This document shows, piece after piece, positions 52,501-64,000 of a stretch of DNA of 64,000 bases (positions are counted from its first letter, which is position 1; each line of letters begins with the position of its first letter). The notes beneath the pieces are model-generated. The model was not told the DNA's origin and searched no databases. It was given only the letters and a program-made list of their open reading frames with translations. The stretch is from assembly GCF_018139145.2 (NCBI RefSeq), contig NC_059482.1, positions 4,476,294 through 4,540,293 on the forward strand. Reading direction: 5' to 3'. This DNA is from Gymnogyps californianus (taxonomy: Eukaryota; Chordata; Aves; Accipitriformes; Cathartidae). The translations under genes and the position numbers were made by a program.

Positions 52501-54510
52501 ATACTAAAGTCACAAAGAAAACACCCTCGCCTGGAAGCGCTCCCCCAAAAAGGCAGGGCAGGGGAGCCGCCAGTCTCAGCTCCAGCGCAGGTTTGCAACC
52601 TGAGCCTGTGTGATACAAACATAGTCACAAGATCCAGTCCTGGCCCGTATTAACATCTATTAACTTTGGGACTCATCTCATACGGAAGGAAGGGAATTAA
52701 TGTTTCTGCAAATTAATTTCCAAAAGGAAAGTGTAACGAATTGGTGAATATGCTGAATAATCACTTTAGCACAGTTTATGTCCTGTGCCAATCTAAGGCC
52801 TTTGCAATATTGATGTCTTTCAAAGCAGAGGTTAGTGCAGCCGGCATCCCCTGTGCAAGGCAGGGGGGAAAAGATGAACTACAACAGAAGTCAGGAAGTA
52901 GGTATTAGCCAAAACAGTGCAATTCCAAATAAAGGAATCTTATGAATTGTTAACAGAGCTGAAAGAGACTGTAAACATTGCTGAATGGACAGTCACTTAA
53001 AAGTTAATGAGACCTTGAAAATGTAGTAGCTCAGTGAAATCTATTCTACCACAGAAATCTGGATCATAGCCACAAAAAGCAAAAATACTAACAAGACAGA
53101 CATTTTGTTAGAAAATAAGTTCCAGACTCACAAACCTCAACCTTGAAATCACCGGACAACATTAGTTAAAGTTGTAAAAGAGATGCTACGAAGGAAATGT
53201 CTGCTCAGTCTGTCAAGTCAAGGTCAGAAAAGATTAAGTGGAAGGTTCTAAGCAATGAAGAACAAGAGGCTGAGTCTCTGCCTTGGATAAAGTGGGGAAT
53301 ACTCATCCCTTAAACAGGAATGTGAAGTATCTGCTATGAATAACATGTAACTATAGCAAAGGACAGACCCAGTGATTCACAGAAAAGATATCACATCAAT
53401 CATGTGGCAATTTTCTTATTCCTAAGTAACTCTGTGAAACAAAAATTTTATTATAAACGCCAAATACTTCAAACAAATTTATTTGAGACCTGGGTCCTAA
53501 TTCCATGAGATTTTTCTTCAAGAAAAAAAAAAAATTAGGGCTCCCCTGGCTATATCAGGTATTTCAGCCAAAAAATTTACATAAAAGTATATTTACTGTG
53601 ATGAACCAGCATAAATATTTTCACTAGCTTTTTCTTAGCTTAGCAAAAAAAGACAAAGACAAAAGGGACTAGCATAAGAAAGGACAAAATTTAACACACA
53701 ATAAATTGACCGTGCAATAAGTACCAATTCAGAAAGAAAATCTGTGAAGAAGCTGATACTGCCAGAAAAGTAATCGAAGTAGTTTCCTGTGCTGACAGAG
53801 CTGGGGCATTCCTGAGTTGGCTGAACCTGCACAGGACTTATTTCTAAGATTCAGCTATTTCCAAGGCAAGTGCTGTAACACAAGAGATGATAGGAGAGCA
53901 ATAATGTTCTGCTGACTTAGAAAAGCCTCTGAGTTTCTTGGCAGGTTGCAGTTTGGGGCCTGGCAGGAAAAACAGCCCCATTCCTGCTCGTTCCCTCTCC
54001 TTCCCCATCAAGTGCACAACACTGTCCCCCCAGCTCTGTTTAAACTGCATGTATGTGACAGCTTGTATGAAATATGCAGCTGGTGCAGGTTTCCTCTCCA
54101 GAAACTCATTTTGGTGAGATATTGGTTGCTAATCCTACGATTATAAGAGTGTGTTTTCACGTATTTGACAGGCATAATCTTGAGTGGCAAAGATCCACGT
54201 TGGAATCCAGACTTCACCGAAGTAAAAGGAAAACACTGATCCTGGGAGTTGAGCTGAACCTGATCCAGACAAAAAACCTGGCTTGAATCTTGTTTTTTCT
54301 CACATTAGAGCACTGCCTGAGCCATTATTTGTAGTCTTTGCTGAATGTGGAGCTGATCCCCAGAAGTATATTTCATGTTACCAGTTCACAATAACAACTG
54401 AATTAATAACTGACATCTCTTAGAGAGGATTTGTTCAACAGGGAGAGCTGTGCAAACCCGCAGCAGTCTGCAGCATCACCCCTCAGCCTCTCCTGTCACC
54501 CTGCAGAGCC

Positions 54511-54600
54511 ACGTGCCGCTATTGCTGCCACAGCCCGCAGGCTCCCATCCACCCCTGCCGCCCGCTCATCCCCGGGCGCGCCCCATGGCACAGGCCGAGC
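54511..54600. other. Small CpG-rich cluster within intron 10
   Basis: A GC-rich patch (ACGTGCCGC, CTGCCGCCCGC, CCCCGGGCGCGCCCC) stands out from AT-rich surroundings. It is much shorter than a normal CpG island. Open frames on both strands here (for example 54450-54791) are a by-product of its low A+T content and are not supported as genes. Confidence 0.55.
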
Positions 54601-57600
54601 ACACGCATTTACACATTTCCCATGGCGTTTGTGTTTCTGTACCTCTGGGATGGGTGCCTGCGGGTAAAGCTTTGTCAGCAAGGCCAGACCGTTTCACTAA
54701 CCCATCTCCTGTACCCACCACGACATCGATGCCAGCTCTAAACCAACAAAATGCCACTACGTCTCTCCCCTGCCCGCCACCAGATCCCTGAAGCAGGCAG
54801 CTTGACAGAAGCGAGAGCAGTGTGCTGGAACTTCAAGCTCCTGCTGGTACATGGCACTGGGAGGAGGAGATAGGGAATGAAAGGCTTATCCTGGCTCAAG
54901 CCCTTCATGTGGCCTTCCTAAATGCCACCTCTAGGGGGAGATATGTGGAGTTCCAAACCTAGTCAAAATATTTTAGAATGAAACAGAATCAAATCAGAAT
55001 GATTTGGGTCACAGTTGGGTGCCAAACGATTAGTTAGGAGTTAGTTAACTCCTTGTTCCCTATTTAATCTACTAAGCATCCATTATGAAGGTCGAATTCT
55101 CTAAAGGTCAGTGCACAAGCAGGAAATAAGGTTGTGGGTTTTTTAAAGAAAAGAGTTAGACTTTTATTAACCTTTTTTTTTAGTAGCCTACATTTTCCTA
55201 TATTTCCTCTAAATTCCTAGTGTTTCTTCATGAAAAATATTTTATACACACACAAGTGCATGCAAATAAATTTGTCCAAGAAGGATTTCTCAAGGAAATT
55301 CTATGAGTTATTTACACAGAAATGAGAGAAGTACTCTGTGTAGGTGTCACTTTTGGAAAATTATAGAGGCACTTCTGTAAAAACTTGCACTAAATTGATG
55401 TCCTAGTAAAAACCATATCCTTACCATTGCTCAGCATCAGATTATGTTTTCAGTTGTATATTACAACACATAAACATGATAATGTTAATTTCATGTCAAT
55501 GTCTATGTGAAAAATATATGCAAGGCTGTGTAATGTTTGATTAATGGTCTGACTTTATCCAGAAGAACTGGAAATTCTCATAGGGTTGTATAAATCAGTG
55601 AAGAGCCAACAAATTAATAACTTTGTTTCCATAGAAATAGAACTCAACTAATTCCATGAAATATGTCACTCTGGTATTATTATTGCAGCAATTAAGATGT
55701 TTTTCCTTTTAGTTCTTTAGTTTAGCTTTGTTTAAAAATAATTGTATTCGTAGTAGGAAAATAGACTGTCTTGATGCTTTTGTATAGTTATGTAGCCCAG
55801 AGGAATTAATACCCACTGAGTAAAAATACTTTCCAACCTTGTAGCATTCAATAACAAAGAAGGAAAGGGTAGGTGAGAAATTCAGTAGGATGTGTGATAA
55901 TGTGACTGTGTAATATTCAAGAAAAATTCACACTACCATCCAATCCGACAATATGAAGAAAAAGGCACATTTATTCCTGGCTAATAATAACACAAATTAA
56001 GTTTTCATTTTTTCCAGCTGATTTTGAATACACTATGCACTTCATGAGTGCAGTTCTTACAGAAGAAACTTAATTAATTCTCTGTCGTTTTGTAATAACA
56101 GGCAATCATCTCCTATCTGAGTTTTATTTGACTGAGTACACCGAACTATACAAAAAACATGCAGCCACTTTCTGTCCTAAATGTTGGAGCAATGTGTGAT
56201 ATCATGTCACATCTTTTCCTTTATTTTAGGCCAGCTTCCTTTGTTTGCCTAACTCACTATCTGTAATGACCATGACAAATGAAAAGGGAAGTGTGATTTA
56301 CCTTTTCCAATCTCTATGAATCAGATTCTCAGGCATTCAAGCTGTCCAAATGCACTTTAAAACTTCTTACCTGTCTGGCCCTTATCACTTTTCAAGATTG
56401 TGTACAACCATGTCTTAGTTGTTTTATTTATAATGTCATCAAGTCTAGGTTGTTACATTTGTTATGGGTTGCTGCGCCGAATTTCCCCCCCTCCCCCTCT
56501 TTCTGCCTGTGCCTTCAAGGGATGTTAGAAAAATGAAATACTACTTTTCACTTGTTGAACAAAAACGTTAAAAGTCAGATTCCACACTCAGTTATATTCA
56601 CTCAGGGGATATTCGTTGTAACGTCCCTTGTCTAACTGATGTTACTGCAAAACAAATTTGGTCCTGTACATGTAAATATTAATAAAGAATACTAACAGAA
56701 ATTAAATTCTGCTAGATATTCTGAAAAGCATGTCACAAGGTATAGCGGGATTGAGAAAATGGCCCTTTTGTGTATATTTCAACATATAATATATGACCTA
56801 TGAAAAAACCCTGTGCTTTTCAAGGAAATAGAAAATTAAAGGATATTCTTTACAGGGAAAATTATCCTTTATTTGCTAAAAGGTGAGTTTGTGCTGAACA
56901 CTTCTCAGTAATATTCCTTTGGAGGTTAGAAAGCATCTTTTTTGTTAGGGTAAGTATCCTGCGTGCATCTGAATGCTTGCTCTGATATACTGCCTACGAC
57001 AAATCTACTCTATGCAGCACAATTTTTCTATCATGTTCATCATCATAATAGCCAAGCCCCTTTCAGATGTACATTAAGCAACATGACAAACGTGCGTCAT
57101 TTAAGAAATCTGCTGGCCAATGATGGAAAATCTGAAGAAGTTAGAGGAAAAAGCTACACATAAGTATTCGTTTATGACACAAAAAGAGCTTTCATTAGAT
57201 GTTATGGGATTAAGCACTGAAAAGACAGGAAACGGAAGAATTGCAGTTGTTTGTTTAACCTTAATTTGCCACACTGACAGTTGCTGATAAACTTTATAGC
57301 TAGGCCTTGCTTGACTGCAGTGTGGTACCAATGAGGCAAATACTTTACCAACAATCTTCCACTATTTGGTCATATATAGTTTTATTTTCTGCTTGATATC
57401 AATTGCATTCAGTGCACACAATATATAGTGCTCTGTAAATTGAAGGTATTTAATCCTCTCCTAAGCTTCTTATTATGTCTTACTCTATGCTATTTAACCC
57501 TGGATTGGATGCCCAAGAGTTAAACTTCTCATGCACCTTTCCTTTGTCATTAGGGATCCGAATGTTTTGCCAGCCGCCTTCAATGCATGTCCATAGTATC

Positions 57601-60600
57601 TCTGTGGGATGAATTCTAATGTTTCAATTTGACAGACAAAAAATGGAAGCCTCAAGACCTTTAAAACTAAAAGTATGTGCTATTTTTTCCCGAAATGACA
57701 GAAGCTGAAATGAAAAAACTCACCTAACTGCACAAAGGACTCGTTCAAAGGGTTACAGTTATACAATGATTAAAGCTATTATAGGCTTTTTCTTCCTTTT
57801 TCCCTTGTACTTAAAAACCTAAACTCTGTAACAGTTTCCATGAGTCAAACTAACTTAACACAATTGACATGGAGATATGCAAAACTGAGACAGTGTTGTT
57901 TTCTTTCTCTACTAAAATGTGTTTTAAACACTAGTTAATAACTTAGAAGCTTCCAGGGCCAGAAGCAACTTTTGAGTGCTCCATTTTGAAGCTGCAAACC
58001 TTGTGCCCTACTAATACAAAATTTTCTTGTTTTAGCCCTGAAGCATTATGAGATAAACTCTGTGGCTGCATTTGGTTTTTATGTAGAAAATGCTACCAAT
58101 GACCCAGGGCTGAATCTCCAGAGAGGTTGGGCCTTAGGCAGGTAGAATTCTATTGGAAATTTCCCATTTGAAAGGAAAAAGAGGAAACATTATTCTGACA
58201 GGCCCATTAAAATAGGTAAAAGTGTAAAAATTCTCCAGGGTTTGGACTATTCAATGAAATCTGGGTGAGACAGGTTAGTATCTCCAAGGCAATGCTATGC
58301 TAAGTACTGCCCAATGGAGCTGCCCTAAGGGATCACATGGATAATAATTATCTAGCTGTATGTAGAGTAGGCATGCATGTCTCTGTAGGCATATTTACCT
58401 AGAGCATAATGGTCATAAAATTAGGAAAAGTCAGTCCCTAGCAATTCACATTTGAACCAAGAATGAATCTGCAGGCTTACTGCTGCTTAACAAAGTGCAT
58501 AATTTCACTCTTACTCAGAAACTATTTTACAGAAATTGGCATCCTTATTACTGAGTTAATAGAAAAATTCCAATTGAACTCTGCAAGACTTTTTTCCTAT
58601 TACAGTAACATTGCAGAGCTCCATTTAGTAAAAATGAGTGCTTAAGCCTTCTGACAATTTCTTCACTGAACTTAAATTCCACTCCAAGAATAATTGTCCG
58701 TGAGTCTGAAAGATGGGGTTCTTTATGCCTTGAAATGCACAGACTAGGGATGTCTTGCGGTTGAGCAGTGGCTGTAAACATACAACAGAAGTTCTGTGTA
58801 TTTGGGAAAGCTTCTGCTCTGAGATGAAATCCTACACCCACATTCAGTGGGAATTTTGCCACTGAACTGAGTGTGTCCATGGTTCATTCTGTCCTTATTC
58901 TGGAGATGGCAAATTAATGAAATATAGCCATAACATTAGCACCTTGTATCTTGATAGCAGGGCAAAAAGCTATGAAAGAATTACAGCATTTCCCTTTTCC
59001 AATCAGGACATGAATGCCAGACAACACCTGCTCTGGTGTCATCTGAGGTCTATACCTGCTTGAAAGACAGAAGTGCTGAACTCCACAAGAAGAACAAGAA
59101 TGGCTTAATTATATACTTCCACTTGATGACAGGATTCTGGCCTAGATGCATTACCAGTCTTCCTGGAAAACTTTTATTTCAGTGCTTGGTTTTCCAGCTT
59201 TTGCCTTCGTATCAAATAACACTGGTCACTGGAGCTACAATCTTACATATTACCAGTCCAAATAAATTTCTGTCAAAGCATGAATGAAAGTTGTAACTAC
59301 ATACAGACGTGCACACGCGACCTAACTTGACTGAGTGGGACTCAGGAATTCAATGGCTTTAAAATATTAACATAAATTCATACCACCCCCTTCCCTGTCA
59401 ACTTGCCTCCTCACACACTGTTCTCAAACTTGATAGCTAACTTATTATAATCAAGATACTCTTTACTTCTTCCAGAGGCAAAATCCTGCCTTTTCTGAAA
59501 CTAGAAGAGAACAGTAATGACAAAGTGAGTTATTGTCAAGATCTGACTTCCACTGCAAGCATAACTTGTGACTGATATATCCTATTGTTGTATTTCTCAA
59601 GAAGATCTGCAATATTGTTTAGTCAGTGACATGAAAAATGTGCCCTATAATTTCACAGTTCACAGCCATTCATTCTGAGTGCTGACATGGTTGAAATCAT
59701 AATGTGGCATAATATTGTTATGCAGGATAAAGACAGAGGGTCTAATTAAACTCCACTTAACTGTTACATTCATTCTTATTAATCAAGAATTTGGGATTCT
59801 TAAAATAATATCAAGGGAAGTTAAAATTGGTTTCTATGGCTTATTTGATTATATGGAAACACAGATTCTCAATTCTATCATCGATAGCTTTACTATCAAC
59901 ATATTAAGTATGATTTATGCCAACAGAGTAGAACAGATGGAAAATTTTAGGAATATGTTCTTCTGACAAGTATTGTCAGGAGTGATAAAGTCTGGCTTCA
60001 GGTAGCTGGGTTCCCTGCAAAACTATGAATCACTGGATTGAGAATTCCTGAAACCCTGCTTTAGGTAGCCTTTAATAATTTAATTCAGACACTTCTGCTA
60101 TTTCAGGGACTAATCAAAGAGAGAGGGATTAATCTTTTTTTTCTCAGGAAAGGGACACCGTTCTTCAGGAGAACTGCCTCATTCAGTCTGGGTGAAAATT
60201 TGCTCTCTGCCTCCTTTTCTACTAGAGAGGGTAAGGAAAAAATAGGTGCTATAGCAACCTGTTTATGTACATTAATCTTTCCCCCAAACCTTGGCAACTG
60301 CTAGGAAGAACCAAGCAGTAAGACAAGAGGTTAGCATAGATAAGACAAAGTAAGTATGGGAGTTCCCCCACCTCCCTGCAAGGCAAAAACCGGCATACCA
60401 AAGCTTAGCACCAACTGGTTAGATGGGATTGTCCTTAAGCACTAAAAATTAAGATATACAGAAGCAGACAAGGAGAGAAGAGGCCTAACATCTGCCCCAA
60501 CACAGAGACAGAGAACATCAGTGAGAAGACGGCAAAAAGAAACAACGGGAGAGACTTAGAGGTGTTCACCACTAGGAGAAACACTAGAAGCAACTGAGAA

Positions 60601-61520
60601 ACCAAGGACCCCTGGGGACTCTCCAGGGTGCTAAAAGGGAGGTGTTGACAGGTTGGTTGTAAATTAAGCAAGCCAGGGAAGACCTATGAGTAATAAAAGG
60701 ACTGAATAACAGACTTTGGGAAGCAGACTATCAACATCTGTTCAGTACTCTGAGGAAAAGAAGGTCCTGTAATAGTATATGTCTGATATTGAAGCTGACA
60801 GAGTTGAAAGTGGCTTTCCTCAATGGTCAGCATTAGATGTTGTCCACAGCTTTTATAGGACCTGGCTTCCAGATCTGGCAGATGTTTTAATTCTCTCAGC
60901 GCTGGGATTTTACTCCAGCCATTTATTCTCTTCAGTTTCATCTCAGTAGTTCCCCCCAGAGAACTGGACTTTTTTACCAGCTGCTTCCTCCACGTTAATT
61001 CAGACCCAGTGATATATCCACACAGTGCTGGCCAGCTACAAATCATCTTCTGAACAGGAAAAATGGGGCCTGATTTTACTCTTAAGCCATTATCACCCTT
61101 CCAGAGTTACATCAGTGTGGTCAGGGGTATGAGAGGAGAATAAAGGAGGTAGAGTACCGCTCCAGAAACAATTTTGCCTCTGTCCCATCTTGCTGTAGGC
61201 CTAAAGAGTTTGCTGTATGGGGAAAGAGGGGTTTGTTTATTTTGTTCAGTAAACAAAAAGTGGAAGTCAGTTTGGTCAAACAACAACCAAAAAAAAAAAG
61301 ACAATGCATTTTTTCATTAATTTTTCCCTTCAGATATTAATATTATGATAGTAACATGAAAAATGGACTGTCATGGTTTAACCCCAGCCAGCAGCTAAGC
61401 ACCACACAGCTGCTCCCTCACTCCCCCCCCGCTCCCAGTGGGATGGGGAAGAGAATTGGGAAAGAAGGTAAAACTCATGGGTTGAGATAAGAACGGTTTA
61501 ATAACTAAAGTAAAATATAA

Positions 61521-61576
61521 TACTAACAATAATAATAATGAAATATAATAATAATAATATAATAATAATAGTAATG
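61521..61576. repeat. Expanded ATT/AAT tract inside LTR copy 5
   Basis: An AATAATAATAATGAAATATA stretch followed by a second AATAATAATATAATAATAAT run and GTAATG. It is the longest version of the LTR-borne trinucleotide tract in the window. Confidence 0.8.
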
Positions 61577-61713
61577 AAAAGGAATATAAGAAAAAGAGAA
61601 GAGGGAGGAAAAGAAAAAAAAAGGAAAAAACCCAGTGATGCACAATGCAATTGCTCCCCACCCCTGACTGATGCTCGAGCAGCGATCCGCCCCTCCTGGC
61701 CTTCTCCCCCCTG

Positions 61714-61721
61714 TTTATATA
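61714..61721 (-). promoter_or_regulatory. TATA box of LTR copy 5
   Basis: TATATAAA on the minus strand with the upstream CRE-like ACGTCA half-site, as in the other family members. Any transcript started here would run toward the downstream CDH13 exons. Confidence 0.6.
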
Positions 61722-63631
61722 CTGGGCATGACGTTCTATGGTGTGGAATATCCCTTTGGCTAGTTCGGGTCAGCTGCCCGGCTGTGCTCCCTCCCAGCTT
61801 CTTGCACACCTGCTTGCTGGCAGAGCATGGGAAACTGAAAATCCTTAACTTAAGATAAGCGCTACTTAGCAACAACTGAAACATCAGCGTGTTATCAACA
61901 TTATTCTCACACTAAATCCAAAACACAGCACTGTACCAGCTACTAAGAAGAAAATTAACTCTATCCCAGCTGAAACCAGGCAGCAGGAAAGACAGAAGAT
62001 GAAAAACTTTTTGCTTCAAGCAGATTCCCTCTCTACCTGGCTTTCCTTCTAACTTGAAATAGAGAAAGGAAAAGAAAAACAATGTGCACTGTCCAATATA
62101 CAGCAACTTCAGATCTAGAGATGCACTACAAATTCCCAATGGCTGAGTTCAGGCAGGCCATAAATAAAACTGCAGAGCCAACTTGAGATGCTCTTGGGTG
62201 TAACTTACAGTGAAAAACTCTGGCGCTGCATGCTGAGAGCATAGCTCAGCCATTCATTTATAACAATAGAACTATTCTTCTGTCTGCACGAGGAAAACAA
62301 ATGTCCTGTTCTTAGGAATCAAAGACAATTCCTTCAGACTCTAGGAGACATATTTAACAATGACTAAGTGCGTTACTTCATAAGCATTCACTCTTTAAGA
62401 CTTTCTATCCCTCTCATTATATAGTACTTCTGTAAGTGATTGTAGTGTATCCCAAAAAGCAAGTTTATTGACCTCCACCTGCAACAAAAGTGCTTTAAAA
62501 AGGCCTGATGTGCAACAAAGTATGCAAAATTAATCCCTTAAGTGTTTGTGAGGAATGTGATTTGAAGCCTCATCCTTTTTCAGAGGGGGTTCAGGATCTC
62601 TGAAAAAATCCTGGCAAGAAACATGAAAAAGGCTTTTTGAATTGTCTTTGCAATTCATGGCTTACATATTCACTACATGTAAGGGTGGTGATTGGCAGCA
62701 AAGAGAAGTGACAGAAGTAAACTTGTTTTTTCCAGTGAATTCTCCTTAGTTTTCTCAAGTATTTGAGATTTGGAAGAAACTCACTGAACTATAAATCCCA
62801 CTTCAGTGTAGTTTCAGCACTATTTTACAGAATTTTAGGCAGTCTTTTTTTTGACAAAGTATGCAGATCATGCTTACCACCAATAAGAGTTTGGACTGTT
62901 TCTACTGACTTCCACCAACTCCATAGGCACTGACCCCAAAGTTATGATGATGTAATCTAAAGCAAAATGTGCCCCAGTAGTAAAAGTTCCCATTCCCAAA
63001 GTCAACGGCCAGTCCATTGTCCAGTGGCTCTTGGTAAAATGACAAATAAACAAACATGATCACTTTTAATTCAGTGTCTGTTAGATTCAGCCTTATCATC
63101 CCCATGGTCTGATGTTCAAGGACGAAGCGTCATTAATATATACACTTATTTTGCAGTATAGAAAAATGCACTTTATGTAAAGAGAAACAGAGTCTATCCA
63201 CCTTTCAGACAGACCAGTAGCTGTTATTTGGAAATGATGAAAATAATAAATATGACTTTTCTCCCATTTCCAGACTAGCAGAGCTATCAAACACACAGTC
63301 AGTACAATGGCAGTGCTACAGCAGTCGAATGTCCAGGCTGTGGGTTCACAGGCAGCTGGGTAGCTGGATCCATCACAGGCTATTCTATTCGGAAATGATT
63401 AATCTCAAACAAATGGAGATTTACTGGTTTCATATTTGTGTAATTCCACTAAATTAATGATATGGTGATATAAGGAGACCAGAATCAAATAAAAGGATGC
63501 CAACTTCCAAGCAAAAAATTGGCTTTCAAATTTCTACAGTTGAGACTTCACCACTAAGACAATGTACCTATGCTTCCAGAAGCCAGTTATATTATGTGGG
63601 GTCAGCTGGATTCAGGTACAGATTAAAAAAT

Positions 63632-63673
63632 TACACACACACAGACACACACACACACAGACACACACACACA
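63632..63673. repeat. CA-repeat microsatellite
   Basis: An (AC)n run interrupted twice by AGAC, followed by ATATATAT. It is a typical vertebrate dinucleotide repeat. Confidence 0.9.
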
Positions 63674-64000
63674 AATATATATCTTATTTACATATATTGC
63701 TTCAGATATTTTTGGCAGTCTTTCATATTCCCATGAAACTCACTGCAGTTTGGGTTCCATTTCTAAGTGGTCCAGCTTCAAATACTGCATTTTAATTCTA
63801 CTTAATGAATTAGATATGCTTTAGAGCTATAATAAACTTTACTTGTGAAGATATTTCTGAAGCATTGAGTCACATTGCTTACTGAGAATAAATACCGCAA
63901 TAATATATTTACATAAATAATTTAAAATCCAAGAGCACAGTAGGTAATAAAAATATATTGCCATGATAAACCATGAAACCAGACAACAACGTTGCTTTAA

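Larger units (their letters stand above)
61369..61982 (-). mobile_element. Solo LTR of an avian endogenous retrovirus, sense to CDH13 (LTR copy 5)
   Basis: The plus strand reads TGTCATGGTTTAACCCCAGC to CCAGCTGAAACCAGGCA, so the LTR lies on the minus strand, about 614 bp long. It shares TATA box, ATT tract and ends with copies 1 and 4. The flanks TGGAC and GCAGG do not form a target-site duplication, so the insertion may be rearranged or mutated at the edge. No internal retroviral sequence adjoins it. It is the only copy in the same orientation as CDH13. Confidence 0.92.
40572..64000 (-). other. CDH13: CDH13 intron 10 (partial)
   Basis: This is intronic sequence upstream of the 40571 exon and continues past the window edge. 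I searched the minus strand for the preceding EC4 exon (cadherin linker and DxD-type motifs) and did not find a convincing one, so it probably lies beyond 64000. The stretch holds a CpG cluster near 54511-54600, a sense-strand LTR at 61369-61982 and a CA microsatellite near the end. The remainder is AT-rich DNA with only short, unrecognised frames. Confidence 0.75.

Noticed and set aside
54450..54791. Proline-rich 113-residue open frame
   Set aside because: Produced by GC-rich sequence with few stop codons. Overlapping frames are open on both strands and none is recognisable.
61498..61884. 128-residue minus-strand open frame (and similar ones at 8570-9043 and 20432-20986)
   Set aside because: These lie entirely within the solo LTRs. 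The poly-Tyr/Ile runs are translations of the ATT tract. They are not retroviral proteins.
40572..64000. The preceding CDH13 exon
   Set aside because: No minus-strand stretch with cadherin motifs and matching phase 2 donor was found by eye. A profile search of the EC4 region would be decisive.

Overview
The window looks like vertebrate nuclear DNA, most likely from a bird. It is AT-rich and gene-sparse, with GT-AG introns, dinucleotide and ATT microsatellites, solo LTRs of a family common in bird genomes (start TGTCCTGGTTTCAGCTGG, end TTAAACCACGACA), and a trace of a CR1-type LINE 3' end. There are no operons, bacterial genes, CRISPR arrays, rRNA or tRNA genes that I can recognise.

The only protein-coding gene I can support is the 3' end of CDH13 (T-cadherin, the GPI-anchored cadherin) on the minus strand. 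Four coding exons were placed by splice sites, reading phase and similarity to T-cadherin: 40571-40429, 27241-27008, 25690-25475 and a two-codon terminal exon starting at 8117. By analogy with the 14-exon human gene they would be exons 11 to 14. Their phases join without a gap (2 to 1, 1 to 1, 1 to 1) and give about 199 residues: the end of cadherin repeat EC4, the DVNDN linker, EC5, and the hydrophobic GPI-attachment tail ending in Phe-Cys-Leu. The 3' UTR runs left from 8109 and most plausibly ends near 7465, with further poly(A) candidates at 6716 and 6580. Upstream exons must lie beyond 64000, or I failed to see them in intron 10.

Layout: 1-7464 is probable 3' flanking DNA (or distal 3' UTR) with simple repeats. 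7465-8117 is the terminal exon. 8118-25474 is intron 13, with two complete solo LTRs (8456-9062, 20477-21068), an older related LTR (9539-10119), a 3' LTR fragment (12622-12879), a probable LINE reverse-transcriptase remnant (about 11430-12320) and a CR1-like 3' end (19561-19608). 25691-27007 is the short intron 12. 27242-40428 is intron 11, nearly free of recognisable repeats but holding a perfect 15-bp inverted repeat. 40572-64000 is part of intron 10, with a small CpG cluster and one sense-oriented LTR (61369-61982).

I found no evidence of a novel multi-gene system. The points most worth a second look are the strongly split GPI-signal exon with its in-frame read-through alternative, two identical 14-bp RFX-type palindromes (one in the 3' UTR, one in intron 11), the 31103-31151 hairpin, and the LTR promoters inside the gene.
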